Shown here piece by piece: positions 1 through 8,011 of a stretch of 64,000 bases of DNA. Below the pieces are notes generated by a model. It ran no database searches. It saw nothing but the letters and a program-made list of their open reading frames with translations, and was not told the origin of the DNA. The position numbers and the translations under genes were made by a program. The first letter of the stretch is position 1. Every line of letters starts with the position of its first letter. Source of the DNA: Clostridiales bacterium DTU070 (GTDB lineage Bacteria; Bacillota; Clostridia; DSM-8532); contig LFSH01000083.1 in assembly GCA_001513105.1 (NCBI GenBank), forward strand, positions 19,358 through 83,357, given 5' to 3'.

Positions 1-539
1 GACTGGTTATTGTTGCAGTCGGCAAGCACAATCAGGTTTCCGGCGTTATGCTTTGCAGCAGCCATTGCAGCTTCCCATACAACACCTTCCTGCTGTTCCC
101 CGTCACCGATGATAACATAAACATAATTATCAATGCCCTGCATTCTGCATCCCAGCGCAATGCCCAGCCCAATGCCGACGCCGTTGCCAAGGGATCCTGA
201 AACAGAGTCTATACCTGGTGTTTTATTCATGTCCGGATGCCCCTGCAGAATCCCTTCCAGCTTCCGCAGTTTCTTCAGCTCATCAGGGCTGAAATATCCC
301 CTTCTGGCCATTGCCGCGTATTGAATCGGGCAGGCATGCCCCTTTGAAAGGATGCACCTGTCGCGTAAAGGCCATCGCGGCTCTTCAGGATGGATATTCA
401 TTTCGCTGAAATACAGCACTGTAATTATCTCGGCTATGGACATGCAGGGTCCCGGATGACCGTCCTCAACATAATGGATGGTTTCAACCACATCCAGCCG
501 GAGCCTGTCTGCCATTTGCTTCAGTTCACCTGTTGTCAT
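1..539 (-). CDS. Transketolase, N-terminal subunit (partial)
   Basis: This is the first about 180 residues of the thiamine-diphosphate-binding half of a transketolase; the gene runs off the left edge. It starts at an ATG at 537-539 behind a G-rich ribosome binding site (GGGGGAT). Visible motifs are E-D-G-H-P-G-P near residue 25 (conserved active-site His), L-S-K-G-H-A near 65, the L-Q-G-H-P segment near 97, and G-D-G-E-x-Q-E-G near 147, which starts the ThDP/Mg motif. The spacing matches split transketolases, where N- and C-terminal halves are separate genes; a full-length enzyme cannot be excluded because the end is missing. It is the third gene of an operon with an isomerase-like and a racemase-like gene, 54 bp downstream of the isomerase stop. 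This context suggests a specialised ketose-phosphate substrate rather than the housekeeping pentose phosphate enzyme. Confidence 0.88.
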   Translation of the reverse strand, partial: MTTGELKQMADRLRLDVVETIHYVEDGHPGPCMSIAEIITVLYFSEMNIHPEEPRWPLRDRCILSKGHACPIQYAAMARRGYFSPDELKKLRKLEGILQGHPDMNKTPGIDSVSGSLGNGVGIGLGIALGCRMQGIDNYVYVIIGDGEQQEGVVWEAAMAAAKHNAGNLIVLADCNNNQ

Positions 540-593
540 TTTTATCCCCCAAACATTGTAAAATCCTGCCTTCATCAAACAGCCGGCATCGGG

Positions 594-1475
594 TTATCTT
601 TGTCTGTTCCTGTGCAGAAACGACAGACTGTTCCATGTATCTTCAAAGTATGCATAGGGATTACCGGTCCGGCATAATACCTCAAGACCAATCCTTAAAG
701 GTTCATCCCCGGCATACAGCTTTTCAAGTTCATAAAACAAACCGGCCAGTGCCTCATAAGTCCATTCGGTATCGGGAAACTCGAAGCCCAGATGCCTGTC
801 CCCATAAAACTCATCGGCCGGGTCCCTGATATAGCAGTTGGCAAAGTGAATCTGGCTGCAGAACTGCTTCACCGCAGTCAATGCCTCCAGAAAGTCTTCG
901 CCTTCCTCTGCGGTATGGGCCGTATCCATTGTCAGTTCCAGCGGCATCCCTTTTTCATGCATGCTCTTTACAAAATCATAAGTGCGGCGGTAAGGCCCTA
1001 TAAGATGAAAGGCGTCAATCCTGCTGTCGCACGGTTCCATCAGCAGTTTTACGCCGTAGTTTTTTCTTTCGATGTGGTTAAACAGTTTCTCAACCGATTC
1101 TGCAAGATTTTTAAGGCCGGCTTCCTCACTTTTTCCCATCCTGCCTGAATTGATCATTACCTCGCATATACCGTTATCCTGCGCTTCATCAATACACGAC
1201 ATGAAAAGCTTTACAGCTTCGTTTCTAAGCCCTTCATCCTCATCGCAGAGATACAGTTTTTTCTCCTTGGACGGGATTACCGCAATATACACACCTTTAA
1301 GCCCGGTGTCGGAAAGAATGCTGCCCACTTTCCCACGCTCGGCGCCATCGTGATAAAATTCAATAAAGTCAATCCCTTTTCCGGACAGGAACCGCGCCAT
1401 TTCGTGAAAATAACCGATGCTTTTCCGGGATTCCGGGAAGAAAAGATTCGTGCAGACGCTGTTTACCAGTTTCAT
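594..1475 (-). CDS. Xylose isomerase-like TIM-barrel protein
   Basis: A 293-residue protein of the AP-endonuclease-2/sugar phosphate isomerase-epimerase TIM-barrel superfamily. Typical features are alternating beta strands and helices with metal-ligand candidates: E in L-L-M-E-P near residue 146, D-T-A-H near 184 (D and H), H-F-A-N near 210, and E in G-L-E-V near 264. The start ATG overlaps the stop of the upstream racemase-like gene by 4 bp (ATGA), with GGTGA as ribosome binding site, so the two are translationally coupled. The family includes ketose 3-epimerases, inosose dehydratases and isomerases; the substrate cannot be read from sequence. Association with a racemase-like protein and a transketolase half suggests a short catabolic pathway for an unusual sugar or sugar acid. 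Confidence 0.78.
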   Translation of the reverse strand: MKLVNSVCTNLFFPESRKSIGYFHEMARFLSGKGIDFIEFYHDGAERGKVGSILSDTGLKGVYIAVIPSKEKKLYLCDEDEGLRNEAVKLFMSCIDEAQDNGICEVMINSGRMGKSEEAGLKNLAESVEKLFNHIERKNYGVKLLMEPCDSRIDAFHLIGPYRRTYDFVKSMHEKGMPLELTMDTAHTAEEGEDFLEALTAVKQFCSQIHFANCYIRDPADEFYGDRHLGFEFPDTEWTYEALAGLFYELEKLYAGDEPLRIGLEVLCRTGNPYAYFEDTWNSLSFLHRNRQR

Positions 1476-2149
1476 TGCAAATCACCAAGACTTTCGGCGG
1501 CTTTCTTCACCGCGGCGGTACCGTATTTAATGCTTGAGAAAACTTGAACTCCCAGTGCCCGTGAAACTGCCTCCTCGGCATAAGCCATCGACCCCTGCGC
1601 AAGAACAAGCACATCTATCCGGTCCTTAATCTTTTCGGCTGTCTGAATCAGTTTTTCCCTGAACTGCTCCTGGTCGAGCCCGAAAGCACCTTCCGCGAGG
1701 GCATCAATTATCTCAATTTTTTTGCCGGTCCTGTCGGCGCACTCCCGGATCAGGCGCTTTGTAGGTTCGAGGGTGGTGGGAAGGGTGGCTAAAACCCCAA
1801 TCCGGGGTCCCGCTTCAACAGCAGCTTTTGCCATATCTTCATCAATTCGGACGAATTTGACTCCTGTCATTTCATACAGGGGTTTCGCGAGTTTAGCCAC
1901 ATCACCGACCGACGAACAGATATTAAAAAGGATCTGCGCCCCGTCGGCACATGCTTTTTCGTACAAATCCATAAGCCGCCTCGCGCAGCCTGGCGTGACA
2001 TATCCGCTTTCGATTGCTTCCTTCAGGATGCCTGGATCACTGTATTTCATTATAGTCAGTTCTTCTCCCTCGAAATGTTTCTGAAGATATGCATCCACCA
2101 TCTGAATCAATTCAGGAGTGGTGCTTGTATAAATTGCTGCAACTTTCAT
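1472..2149 (-). CDS. Asp/Glu/hydantoin racemase family protein
   Basis: A protein of about 225 residues of the aspartate/glutamate racemase superfamily. The two catalytic cysteine regions are C-S-S-V near residue 78 (N-I-C-S-S-V-G-D) and a second region around L-A-Q-G-S-M, where the usual Cys is replaced by Gly/Ser. That change suggests a non-racemase role such as decarboxylation or isomerisation. I choose the Met at 2149 rather than the one at 2164, because AAGGTGA sits 6-7 bases before it and a good promoter places the transcript start close to 2164. It is first gene of a minus-strand operon with an isomerase-like and a transketolase gene. Substrate unknown. Confidence 0.75.
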   Translation of the reverse strand: MKVAAIYTSTTPELIQMVDAYLQKHFEGEELTIMKYSDPGILKEAIESGYVTPGCARRLMDLYEKACADGAQILFNICSSVGDVAKLAKPLYEMTGVKFVRIDEDMAKAAVEAGPRIGVLATLPTTLEPTKRLIRECADRTGKKIEIIDALAEGAFGLDQEQFREKLIQTAEKIKDRIDVLVLAQGSMAYAEEAVSRALGVQVFSSIKYGTAAVKKAAESLGDLQ

Positions 2150-2170
2150 TATAATCACCTTCATTATACA

Positions 2171-2199
2171 TACTACGTAGGATGTTTACTTTTGTCAAG
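2171..2199 (-). promoter_or_regulatory. Promoter of the racemase/isomerase/transketolase operon
   Basis: On the minus strand, TTGACA (2194-2199), a 17-bp spacer and TAGTAT (2171-2176) form a good sigma-A promoter. The predicted start point is about 15 bases before the chosen start codon, giving a very short leader. An 8-bp palindrome CTACGTAG overlaps the -10 box and could be part of an operator. Confidence 0.65.
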
Positions 2200-2762
2200 C
2201 CCTTTGTCACGGTAACATTTATTCTTTTTTACCATGCGGATGGTCCGGAAGCGCTGAAAATGCTGTCCTTAAACACCGGCAAAGCTATGCGGATTCCAGG
2301 ACTTAATCAGATAAGTAAAAGCGGTTTATCCAGTGCATTTGACCCACCCTCCCGAAACTCAGCTTACAGCTTTTCCCCGGGCAGGGAATAAGTTGCGCCG
2401 GTTTTTTGGTATTTGACAGTATTCTCATATAATGTTATATTAGAACAATTGTTCTTGTTAGAGATGCAATTTTCGAGCTGGTTTTTCCGAATACCGTACA
2501 ACCCGGAATCCGATAAGCAGAAACCGGCCGGGGCCTTTTTACTGCTGTTGTTATGCCGTGGCGGGAAACTGAAATCTTTGATTGAAATATGAGGGATTTA
2601 CAGGTTTTCACGTTTTTTTGCAGTGAACCGGCAATTGAAATATCGGAAGGATATTGTAACCTGAAAGAAATATACTAACTTCTGAAAAATGTATTATTAT
2701 GATAAAGGAACAAGTCAGAATGCAGGTATACCTGGATGATGAGTCTGCACGAGGTGAAGCAA
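2200..2762. other. Intergenic region with little coding evidence
   Basis: Between the divergent operons I see only the two promoters described separately. The plus-strand leader from 2456 to 2762 contains a GC-rich stretch around 2523-2537 followed by five T, which could form a weak hairpin, and a 42-codon reading frame (2464-2592) without a ribosome binding site. No RNA family is recognised. Confidence 0.5.
2413..2455 (+). promoter_or_regulatory. Sigma-A promoter with LexA-box-like operator
   Basis: TTGACA (2413-2418), a 17-bp spacer and TATATT (2436-2441) are followed directly by the perfect 14-bp palindrome AGAACAATTGTTCT (2442-2455), which would cover the transcript start. Its core GAAC-N4-GTTC matches the Bacillus/Clostridia LexA (DinR) box core, but the flanking bases are A/T instead of the usual C/G. 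The first convincing gene downstream starts at 2763, leaving a leader of about 310 bases. Confidence 0.6.
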
Positions 2763-3809
2763 ATGAGAAAAACACTCAGGGATGTGGCAGAATACCTGAA
2801 GGAAATCATGGTACCCGTGACGCAGGAAGATTATGAGATAGATCCCGCATATACGAATGCTTTTGCTGAAGAAGACATACGCAAAGGCGTCCTGGCTTTC
2901 CGAGGCTTTCTTGTGCAGCTCTTTGATGCTTTATATGCCAAAGGCGATGCCTATGATACCGGTAAAAAGGTTCCCCATGAATTTGAAAACCGTATTTCCC
3001 TTTCGGTATATTACCCGTTCCTGCACAATGTAAGTACGATGTTGATGAACATGGGGTATCACGGTATACCTGATAAAGATGCGCAATTTCTTGCCAGTGG
3101 AAATGCCCTGTTCAACAAAAAACTGTCTGTTGCCAAAAATCTTGAATGCCTCAGGTTTCTGGCCGATTGCGGCATTTGTATCGACGGTATTGATTTACAT
3201 GACAAAAAGCAGAACCTGCCAGGTACCAGGACTGTTAAGATTTCATACCCGGATGATCCTGCAATGCTGACAGGACTGAAGGTCATGGCAATCGCTGAAA
3301 CAGATCATGGTACACTTGTCAACCAGGACGTTTTTTTGCGCTGTGATTACAGGGTACTGAAAAAGGATGAACCCGATGTGTTTTCCATTGTAAAGGATAC
3401 TGTCAGGCCGCTGTCCCCGGAAGTGCAGGCTTTTGTCCTTGAACTGCATGAACGGTATACCGGAATGGGACTTGACTGCGCCGTAGAGGTAAAAGGGTTC
3501 CATATTTATATAAAGTATCGGTACAGGCGAAAGGATTTATGGGGAATTAACGCCTCTCTGAACAATGGTTACCATATTAATGTGAAACCGAAAAAAACAC
3601 AGGAATACACCGGCATTATCAAAACATTCGCCCCGGTTCTTCAGGATCTTATTGCAAAAGGATATGGATGCGGAAGAAAAAGAGAAATTGGCCGTTGTGA
3701 CGGCGGCTGCCGCGGCCTTCGCATACCGCTGGATGATTCGATTTTGGATTTGAGGGATGATATTATAACATGGTTTGACCGGGAAGTGTCGTGCCTGCAA
3801 AACAGGTGA
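2763..3809 (+). CDS. Unrecognised conserved-looking protein with C-terminal Cys cluster
   Basis: A predicted soluble protein of 348 residues that I do not recognise. An in-frame ATG exists 27 bases upstream, but GAGGTGA lies 6 bases before the ATG at 2763, so I prefer that start. There is no signal peptide or membrane segment. The N-terminal 130 residues are mostly helical by composition, the middle is mixed, and the last 60 residues hold a short Cys cluster (C-G-R-K-R...R-C-D-G-G-C-R-G) and an acidic end. Codon use and base composition resemble the neighbours. It lies 97 bp upstream of the GH95 gene on the same strand and may be cotranscribed. The LexA-box-like promoter about 300 bp upstream is the only regulatory hint. 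Confidence 0.6.
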   Translation: MRKTLRDVAEYLKEIMVPVTQEDYEIDPAYTNAFAEEDIRKGVLAFRGFLVQLFDALYAKGDAYDTGKKVPHEFENRISLSVYYPFLHNVSTMLMNMGYHGIPDKDAQFLASGNALFNKKLSVAKNLECLRFLADCGICIDGIDLHDKKQNLPGTRTVKISYPDDPAMLTGLKVMAIAETDHGTLVNQDVFLRCDYRVLKKDEPDVFSIVKDTVRPLSPEVQAFVLELHERYTGMGLDCAVEVKGFHIYIKYRYRRKDLWGINASLNNGYHINVKPKKTQEYTGIIKTFAPVLQDLIAKGYGCGRKREIGRCDGGCRGLRIPLDDSILDLRDDIITWFDREVSCLQNR

Positions 3810-3906
3810 ACGGCACCCCGAACAGGACTGTTTCAGCAGAATTTTAAAGAAACATGCCGTAATGAGCCCTTTTAAATTTTATATAAAAAGTTTGACGGAG
3901 GATAAA

Positions 3907-6243
3907 ATGGACAAGGATTTTATGATTGGAAATCAAGCCCTGAAACTCTGGTACAGACAGCCTGCATCCTGCTGGAGTGAAGCACTTCCTCTGGGCAACG
4001 GCCGTATCGGTGCAATGATTTACGGAAATCCCTGCACCGAAATAATTGACCTTTCTGAAATAACATGTTTTTCAGGGGAGGAAGGCCACACACATGTCAG
4101 TGGAAACCCTTCCGTGCATTTTTACAAAGCCCGCGAGGCCCTGCTTAATAATGATTACGGGCTTGCCAATGACTTACTGAAAAGGTTTGTCGGAAAGCGG
4201 ACCAATTACGGTACAAACCTGCCGCTGGGCCGCATCAGGCTGAATATCGGCCATGATTTCAAAGATATATCCGATTATCAGCGGAGCCTGTGCCTTAACT
4301 CGGCAGTCTCCAGTGTTTCATACAGAAAGGGAAATTCGTTTTATTCATATACGGCCTTTGTTTCAAACCCGCACCAGGTAATGGTAATAAAACTGGAATC
4401 AGACAGCGGCAACCTGGATCTTACGGTTTCGATTGACGGGGGAGACAACCCGTTTACTGCAGGTACCGATGAGAACATGGACCTTGTTCTTTCAGGCTAT
4501 GCCTACGAGGAGAAACACAGCGACGGGAAAACAGGCGTCGGCTTTTTCTCCCGTTTACGCGCCGTACCTACCGGCGGGACAATGGAATCAAGCGGCACGG
4601 ACATCATTATTAATAATGCGGAACAGGTTATACTGTACCTGGCCGTTGAAACCCTGTTCAACCAGGAAGACGCCTTTGAAAAATGCAGGAATAGGATTGA
4701 CGATGCCTTAAGATACCCCTATGAGAAACTGCTCAAAGAGCATATTGCGGACTTCAGGTCACTTTTCGACCGCGTTGAACTGTATCTTGGAGAAACCGAA
4801 AACATTCCTGCCGACATCCTGCTGGATAAGGTCAGAAATGGTTATTACAGCCCATATCTTACCGCACTGATGTTCCAGTATGGCAGATACCTTCTTATTT
4901 CCAGCTCCCGAAGCAATTCACCGCTCCCCGCGCATCTCCAGGGAGTATGGAACGACTCTGTGGCATGCCGCATCGGCTGGACGTGCGATATGCACCTGGA
5001 CATAAACACGCAGATGAATTACTGGCCCTGTGAGGTTACAAACCTTGCGGAATGTCATGTGCCGTTGTTCAGATGGATTGAAGAAAAACTGGTTCCGTCG
5101 GGCAGGGAAACGGCAAAACTGTTTTACGGACTGAACGGCTGGGTAGCCGAACTGGTATCGAATGCATGGGGATTCACCGATCCGTACTGGCATGTTAATT
5201 TAAGCCCGTGCCCTACCGGCGGTGCCTGGATTGCCACCCATATGTGGGAGCACTATCTTTTTAACCGTTCATATGAATTTCTGAAAAACCACGCTTACCC
5301 TGTAATCCGCGAAGCAGTCCTGTTTTTTATTGACTATATCTTCACCGATCCCGCTTCAGGTTTTTTAACTTCAGGGCCGTCAATATCCCCCGAAAACCAT
5401 TTCTGTGTTGACGGGAAGCCTTACAGTGCCTCGTTAGGCCCCTTTTATGAAATTGCCGTTATACGCGAACTGTTTGATATATTCCTGGAAGCGTCAGAAA
5501 TCTTGAAGGTTTCGGATGAGCTGTGCCTGCGGGTGAAGAATGCAATAAATGCCCTTCCACCGTTCCAGGTTGGAAAGAACGGTGAACTGAAGGAATGGAG
5601 TCATGATTTTGAAGAAAAGGATCCCCAGCACAGGCATACAAGCCATCTTCTGGCACTGTATCCGTTCAGCCTGATAGATGTTGAAAAAACTCCCGAACTG
5701 GCTGAAGCAGCAAGGGTAACAATCAAAAGAAGAATGAATCCGCCGGAGAACTGGGAGGATACCGGATGGGCACGCTGCATGCTCATGCTGTACTCCGCGA
5801 GGCTGAAAGATGCGGAATGGGCATTTGAACATATCCAGACCCTTCAAATGAAACTGACCAACAACAACCTTATGGTGAAACATCCGCCGACACGCGGCGC
5901 CCCGTCCTTTGCCGATGTATACGAGCTTGACGGAAATACCGGGTTTACCGCGTGCGTAGCAGAAATGCTTATCCAGAGCCATCGCTCGGAAACAGAGCTG
6001 CTTCCTGCGCTGCCGAAAGCATGGAAATCCGGCAGGGTAAAGGGTCTCTGCGCACGGGGCGGCTTTGTCGTGGATCTTGAATGGAAGGAGAATATACTTA
6101 CACATGTAAGGATCCATGCAAAAGTGAGCTCGGTCTGCCGTCTCCGCTATGGAAAACTGGGAACCTGCTTCAACGCGGAGGCAGGAAAAACCTACGAATT
6201 TGACGGTAATTTTTCACCGCTTACACTTCCCCGCAGAATATAA
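3907..6243 (+). CDS. Glycoside hydrolase family 95 (alpha-L-fucosidase type)
   Basis: A 778-residue GH95 enzyme. Family members remove terminal alpha-1,2-L-fucose, or sometimes alpha-L-galactose, by inversion. The N-terminal beta domain begins with the family signature L-W-Y-x-x-P-A-x-x-W-x-E-A-L-P-L-G-N-G-R-x-G-A-M (about 13-37). The (alpha/alpha)6 domain carries N-T-Q-M-N-Y-W-P (367-374), S-P-E-N with Glu496 as probable catalytic acid, H-R-H-T-S-H-L near 570, and L-D-G-N with Asp675. No signal peptide is visible, so it probably acts inside the cell on imported oligosaccharides from xyloglucan or rhamnogalacturonan. I place the start at the ATG at 3907 because GGAGGA lies 5 bases before it; the open frame extends further upstream without such a site. 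Alpha-L-galactosidase activity is a possible alternative. Confidence 0.93.
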   Translation: MDKDFMIGNQALKLWYRQPASCWSEALPLGNGRIGAMIYGNPCTEIIDLSEITCFSGEEGHTHVSGNPSVHFYKAREALLNNDYGLANDLLKRFVGKRTNYGTNLPLGRIRLNIGHDFKDISDYQRSLCLNSAVSSVSYRKGNSFYSYTAFVSNPHQVMVIKLESDSGNLDLTVSIDGGDNPFTAGTDENMDLVLSGYAYEEKHSDGKTGVGFFSRLRAVPTGGTMESSGTDIIINNAEQVILYLAVETLFNQEDAFEKCRNRIDDALRYPYEKLLKEHIADFRSLFDRVELYLGETENIPADILLDKVRNGYYSPYLTALMFQYGRYLLISSSRSNSPLPAHLQGVWNDSVACRIGWTCDMHLDINTQMNYWPCEVTNLAECHVPLFRWIEEKLVPSGRETAKLFYGLNGWVAELVSNAWGFTDPYWHVNLSPCPTGGAWIATHMWEHYLFNRSYEFLKNHAYPVIREAVLFFIDYIFTDPASGFLTSGPSISPENHFCVDGKPYSASLGPFYEIAVIRELFDIFLEASEILKVSDELCLRVKNAINALPPFQVGKNGELKEWSHDFEEKDPQHRHTSHLLALYPFSLIDVEKTPELAEAARVTIKRRMNPPENWEDTGWARCMLMLYSARLKDAEWAFEHIQTLQMKLTNNNLMVKHPPTRGAPSFADVYELDGNTGFTACVAEMLIQSHRSETELLPALPKAWKSGRVKGLCARGGFVVDLEWKENILTHVRIHAKVSSVCRLRYGKLGTCFNAEAGKTYEFDGNFSPLTLPRRI

Positions 6244-6259
6244 CTTATGGATAAAACCG

Positions 6260-6288
6260 GCAAGGGTAACTGTAGCGGTTACCCTTGC
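6260..6288 (+). terminator. Stem-loop after the GH95 gene
   Basis: Perfect 11-bp stem (GCAAGGGTAAC and its complement) with a 7-base loop, 17 bases after the GH95 stop codon. There is no run of T after it, so it may act as an RNA-stabilising hairpin rather than a classical terminator. Confidence 0.55.
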
Positions 6289-6481
6289 TGTTGATTACAG
6301 GACATAATGCTTCCGGTATTATACGGATGTCCGTCAGGCCATTCCCACGGGTCGGGCTGCTGCAATCGTGCCCGCTCATCATCCCCGTTCTTTTTGGTTT
6401 ATGTTTGTTTTACCAATTATATTTTTACTATTCATGCAGAAAATAATCCTGTAGACATATGAAGGACTGACGGAGGAATAT

Positions 6482-7744
6482 ATGGAAATTTTCATCCATT
6501 TATTTTTATTCTCTTTTTCTTATATTGTTCAGTTAATATTATTTATATTAAGCGTATATTACATGATAATCATGATCTCAGGCTGGATCCCGCTTCCGGA
6601 ACAGGATGCGGAAAAGAACGGAGAATTCCGTTATCACAGGTTTGCCGTGGTTATTCCCGCCCACAACGAGGAAAAAGTTATCCGAAGCATGGTTGAAAGC
6701 CTTAAAAGGCAGCAATACCCGAAGGATCTGTTTGATATTTACGTTATATGCGACAATTGCAGTGACAATACCGGGTATGAAGCCAAAAAAGCAGGAACCC
6801 GGGTACTTGTACGGAATAATGAAAACGAAAGGGGCAAGGGCTATGCCCTGGACTGGGCATTTGCAAGAATATTTGCCCTGAACGAGCAATATGACGCCGT
6901 ATGTGTTTTTGATGCGGATAATGTGGTGTCCGGCACTTACCTTCTTGAAATGAACAGGATGCTTAATAACGGGCACGAGGTCATCCAGGGTTATATTGAC
7001 AGCAAGAACCCGTTCGACTCATGGATTTCGCTGTCTTATTCAATAGCTTTCTGGCTGTCGAACAGGATCTTTCAGCAGACCAGGTATAACTTAGGCTTGT
7101 CCTGCGGTTTATGCGGTACAGGGTTTTGCATACGCACATCGGTTCTGAGGGAATTAGGATGGGGAGCCACCTGTCTTACCGAGGACCTGGAATTTACAAT
7201 GAAACTTATCCTGAACAACAGGAAAGTTGCGTTTTGCAAAAAAGCCGTTGTTTATGATGAAAAGCCCCTGACTTTCATTCAGTCGTGGAGACAGCGCAAA
7301 CGCTGGATGCAGGGGCATACCGACTGTGCGAAAAGGTACCTGGCAAAACTTTTGAAGAAATCATTCACAGAAGCCAACCTTATCGCCTTCGACGGCTGTA
7401 TATATCTTATACTGCCCATCCATTTCATCTTCTTCGGTCTGGCTGTATTAATTTCATGGTCGGAATCGGCATTCCCTTCAATGCCGTTCTACATAATCGG
7501 GTATTCTTTTCCGTCCGAAGTCTGGTCGCTTATTGTCCTGGTCCAGATATCCTTTGGTCCGTTGGTTGTCCTGTTTGATAAAAAATGGGATATCCGGATT
7601 CTTGCAGGCTTCATTTTCTATCCGTTCTACTGCCTGACATGGCTTCCTGTAACAATTGCGGGGATTAAGGATTCGGGCAAAAAGGAATGGGTTCACACCA
7701 CCCATACAAGAAATATTCCGATCGAAGACATTGAGGGATCATAG
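6482..7744 (+). CDS. Processive membrane glycosyltransferase, GT2 (cellulose synthase-like)
   Basis: A 420-residue membrane glycosyltransferase. It has one N-terminal membrane segment (about 5-32), a cytosolic GT2 domain (about 55-280) and about three C-terminal segments (about 300-400). The D,D,D,QxxRW signature of processive enzymes is present: I-C-D-N-C-S-D near residue 83, F-D-A-D-N near 140, T-E-D-L-E-F near 238 and Q-R-K-R-W near 275. Such enzymes polymerise beta-linked glucan, N-acetylglucosamine or similar chains from UDP-sugars and push them through the membrane. GGAGG lies 6 bases before the ATG. No partner genes (PilZ/BcsA domain, deacetylase, export protein) are adjacent, so the product is unknown. 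Confidence 0.85.
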   Translation: MEIFIHLFLFSFSYIVQLILFILSVYYMIIMISGWIPLPEQDAEKNGEFRYHRFAVVIPAHNEEKVIRSMVESLKRQQYPKDLFDIYVICDNCSDNTGYEAKKAGTRVLVRNNENERGKGYALDWAFARIFALNEQYDAVCVFDADNVVSGTYLLEMNRMLNNGHEVIQGYIDSKNPFDSWISLSYSIAFWLSNRIFQQTRYNLGLSCGLCGTGFCIRTSVLRELGWGATCLTEDLEFTMKLILNNRKVAFCKKAVVYDEKPLTFIQSWRQRKRWMQGHTDCAKRYLAKLLKKSFTEANLIAFDGCIYLILPIHFIFFGLAVLISWSESAFPSMPFYIIGYSFPSEVWSLIVLVQISFGPLVVLFDKKWDIRILAGFIFYPFYCLTWLPVTIAGIKDSGKKEWVHTTHTRNIPIEDIEGS

Positions 7745-7851
7745 CAGACCTGTCATAAGATGAATATCTCCCGGTTCAGGCTTGTGCGGGCTGATACCCG
7801 CCGGCTTCTGCAAATGCAGCTGCTGTCCCGGTTCATTGCACGATACTGCCG

Positions 7852-7874
7852 TCAGGCGGCAAACCGCCGCCTGA
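7852..7874 (+). terminator. GC-rich stem-loop after the glycosyltransferase gene
   Basis: A 9-bp perfect stem (TCAGGCGGC paired with GCCGCCTGA) with loop AAACC, 107 bases after the stop codon of the glycosyltransferase. No T-run follows, so termination is only probable. Confidence 0.5.
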
Positions 7875-7945
7875 GTATTCTGAACCGCTTTACTCATCGC
7901 ATTCTGGTATAGTATAATTAAACTGCAATTATTATTGTTTTCCGG

Positions 7946-7973
7946 TAATTTATAATATAGTTGTTGCCGACAA
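7946..7973 (+). promoter_or_regulatory. Candidate sigma-D/sigma-28 promoter of the chemoreceptor gene
   Basis: GCCGACAA (7966-7973) matches the motility-sigma -10 consensus GCCGATAA at 7 of 8 positions. TAAT (7946-7949) lies 16 bases upstream where TAAA is expected. It is 38 bases before the chemoreceptor start codon. A TATAAT-type box also occurs further upstream near 7912, so transcription may be dual. Confidence 0.5.
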
Positions 7974-8011
7974 TTATATAAAGAATGTTTATTTACTGTA
8001 GGAGGGTACAT

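Noticed and set aside
2182..2391. 69-codon plus-strand frame in the gap upstream of the racemase-like gene
   Set aside because: No ribosome binding site and it overlaps the opposite-strand promoter; composition is not protein-like.
2464..2592. 42-codon frame with a hydrophobic Leu stretch directly after the LexA-box-like promoter, resembling a small SOS membrane protein
   Set aside because: No ribosome binding site before the ATG, no recognisable family, and the frame overlaps a GC-rich hairpin. Only expression data could revive it.
5494..6117. 207-codon minus-strand frame inside the GH95 gene
   Set aside because: Shadow of the GH95 coding sequence; no family signature.
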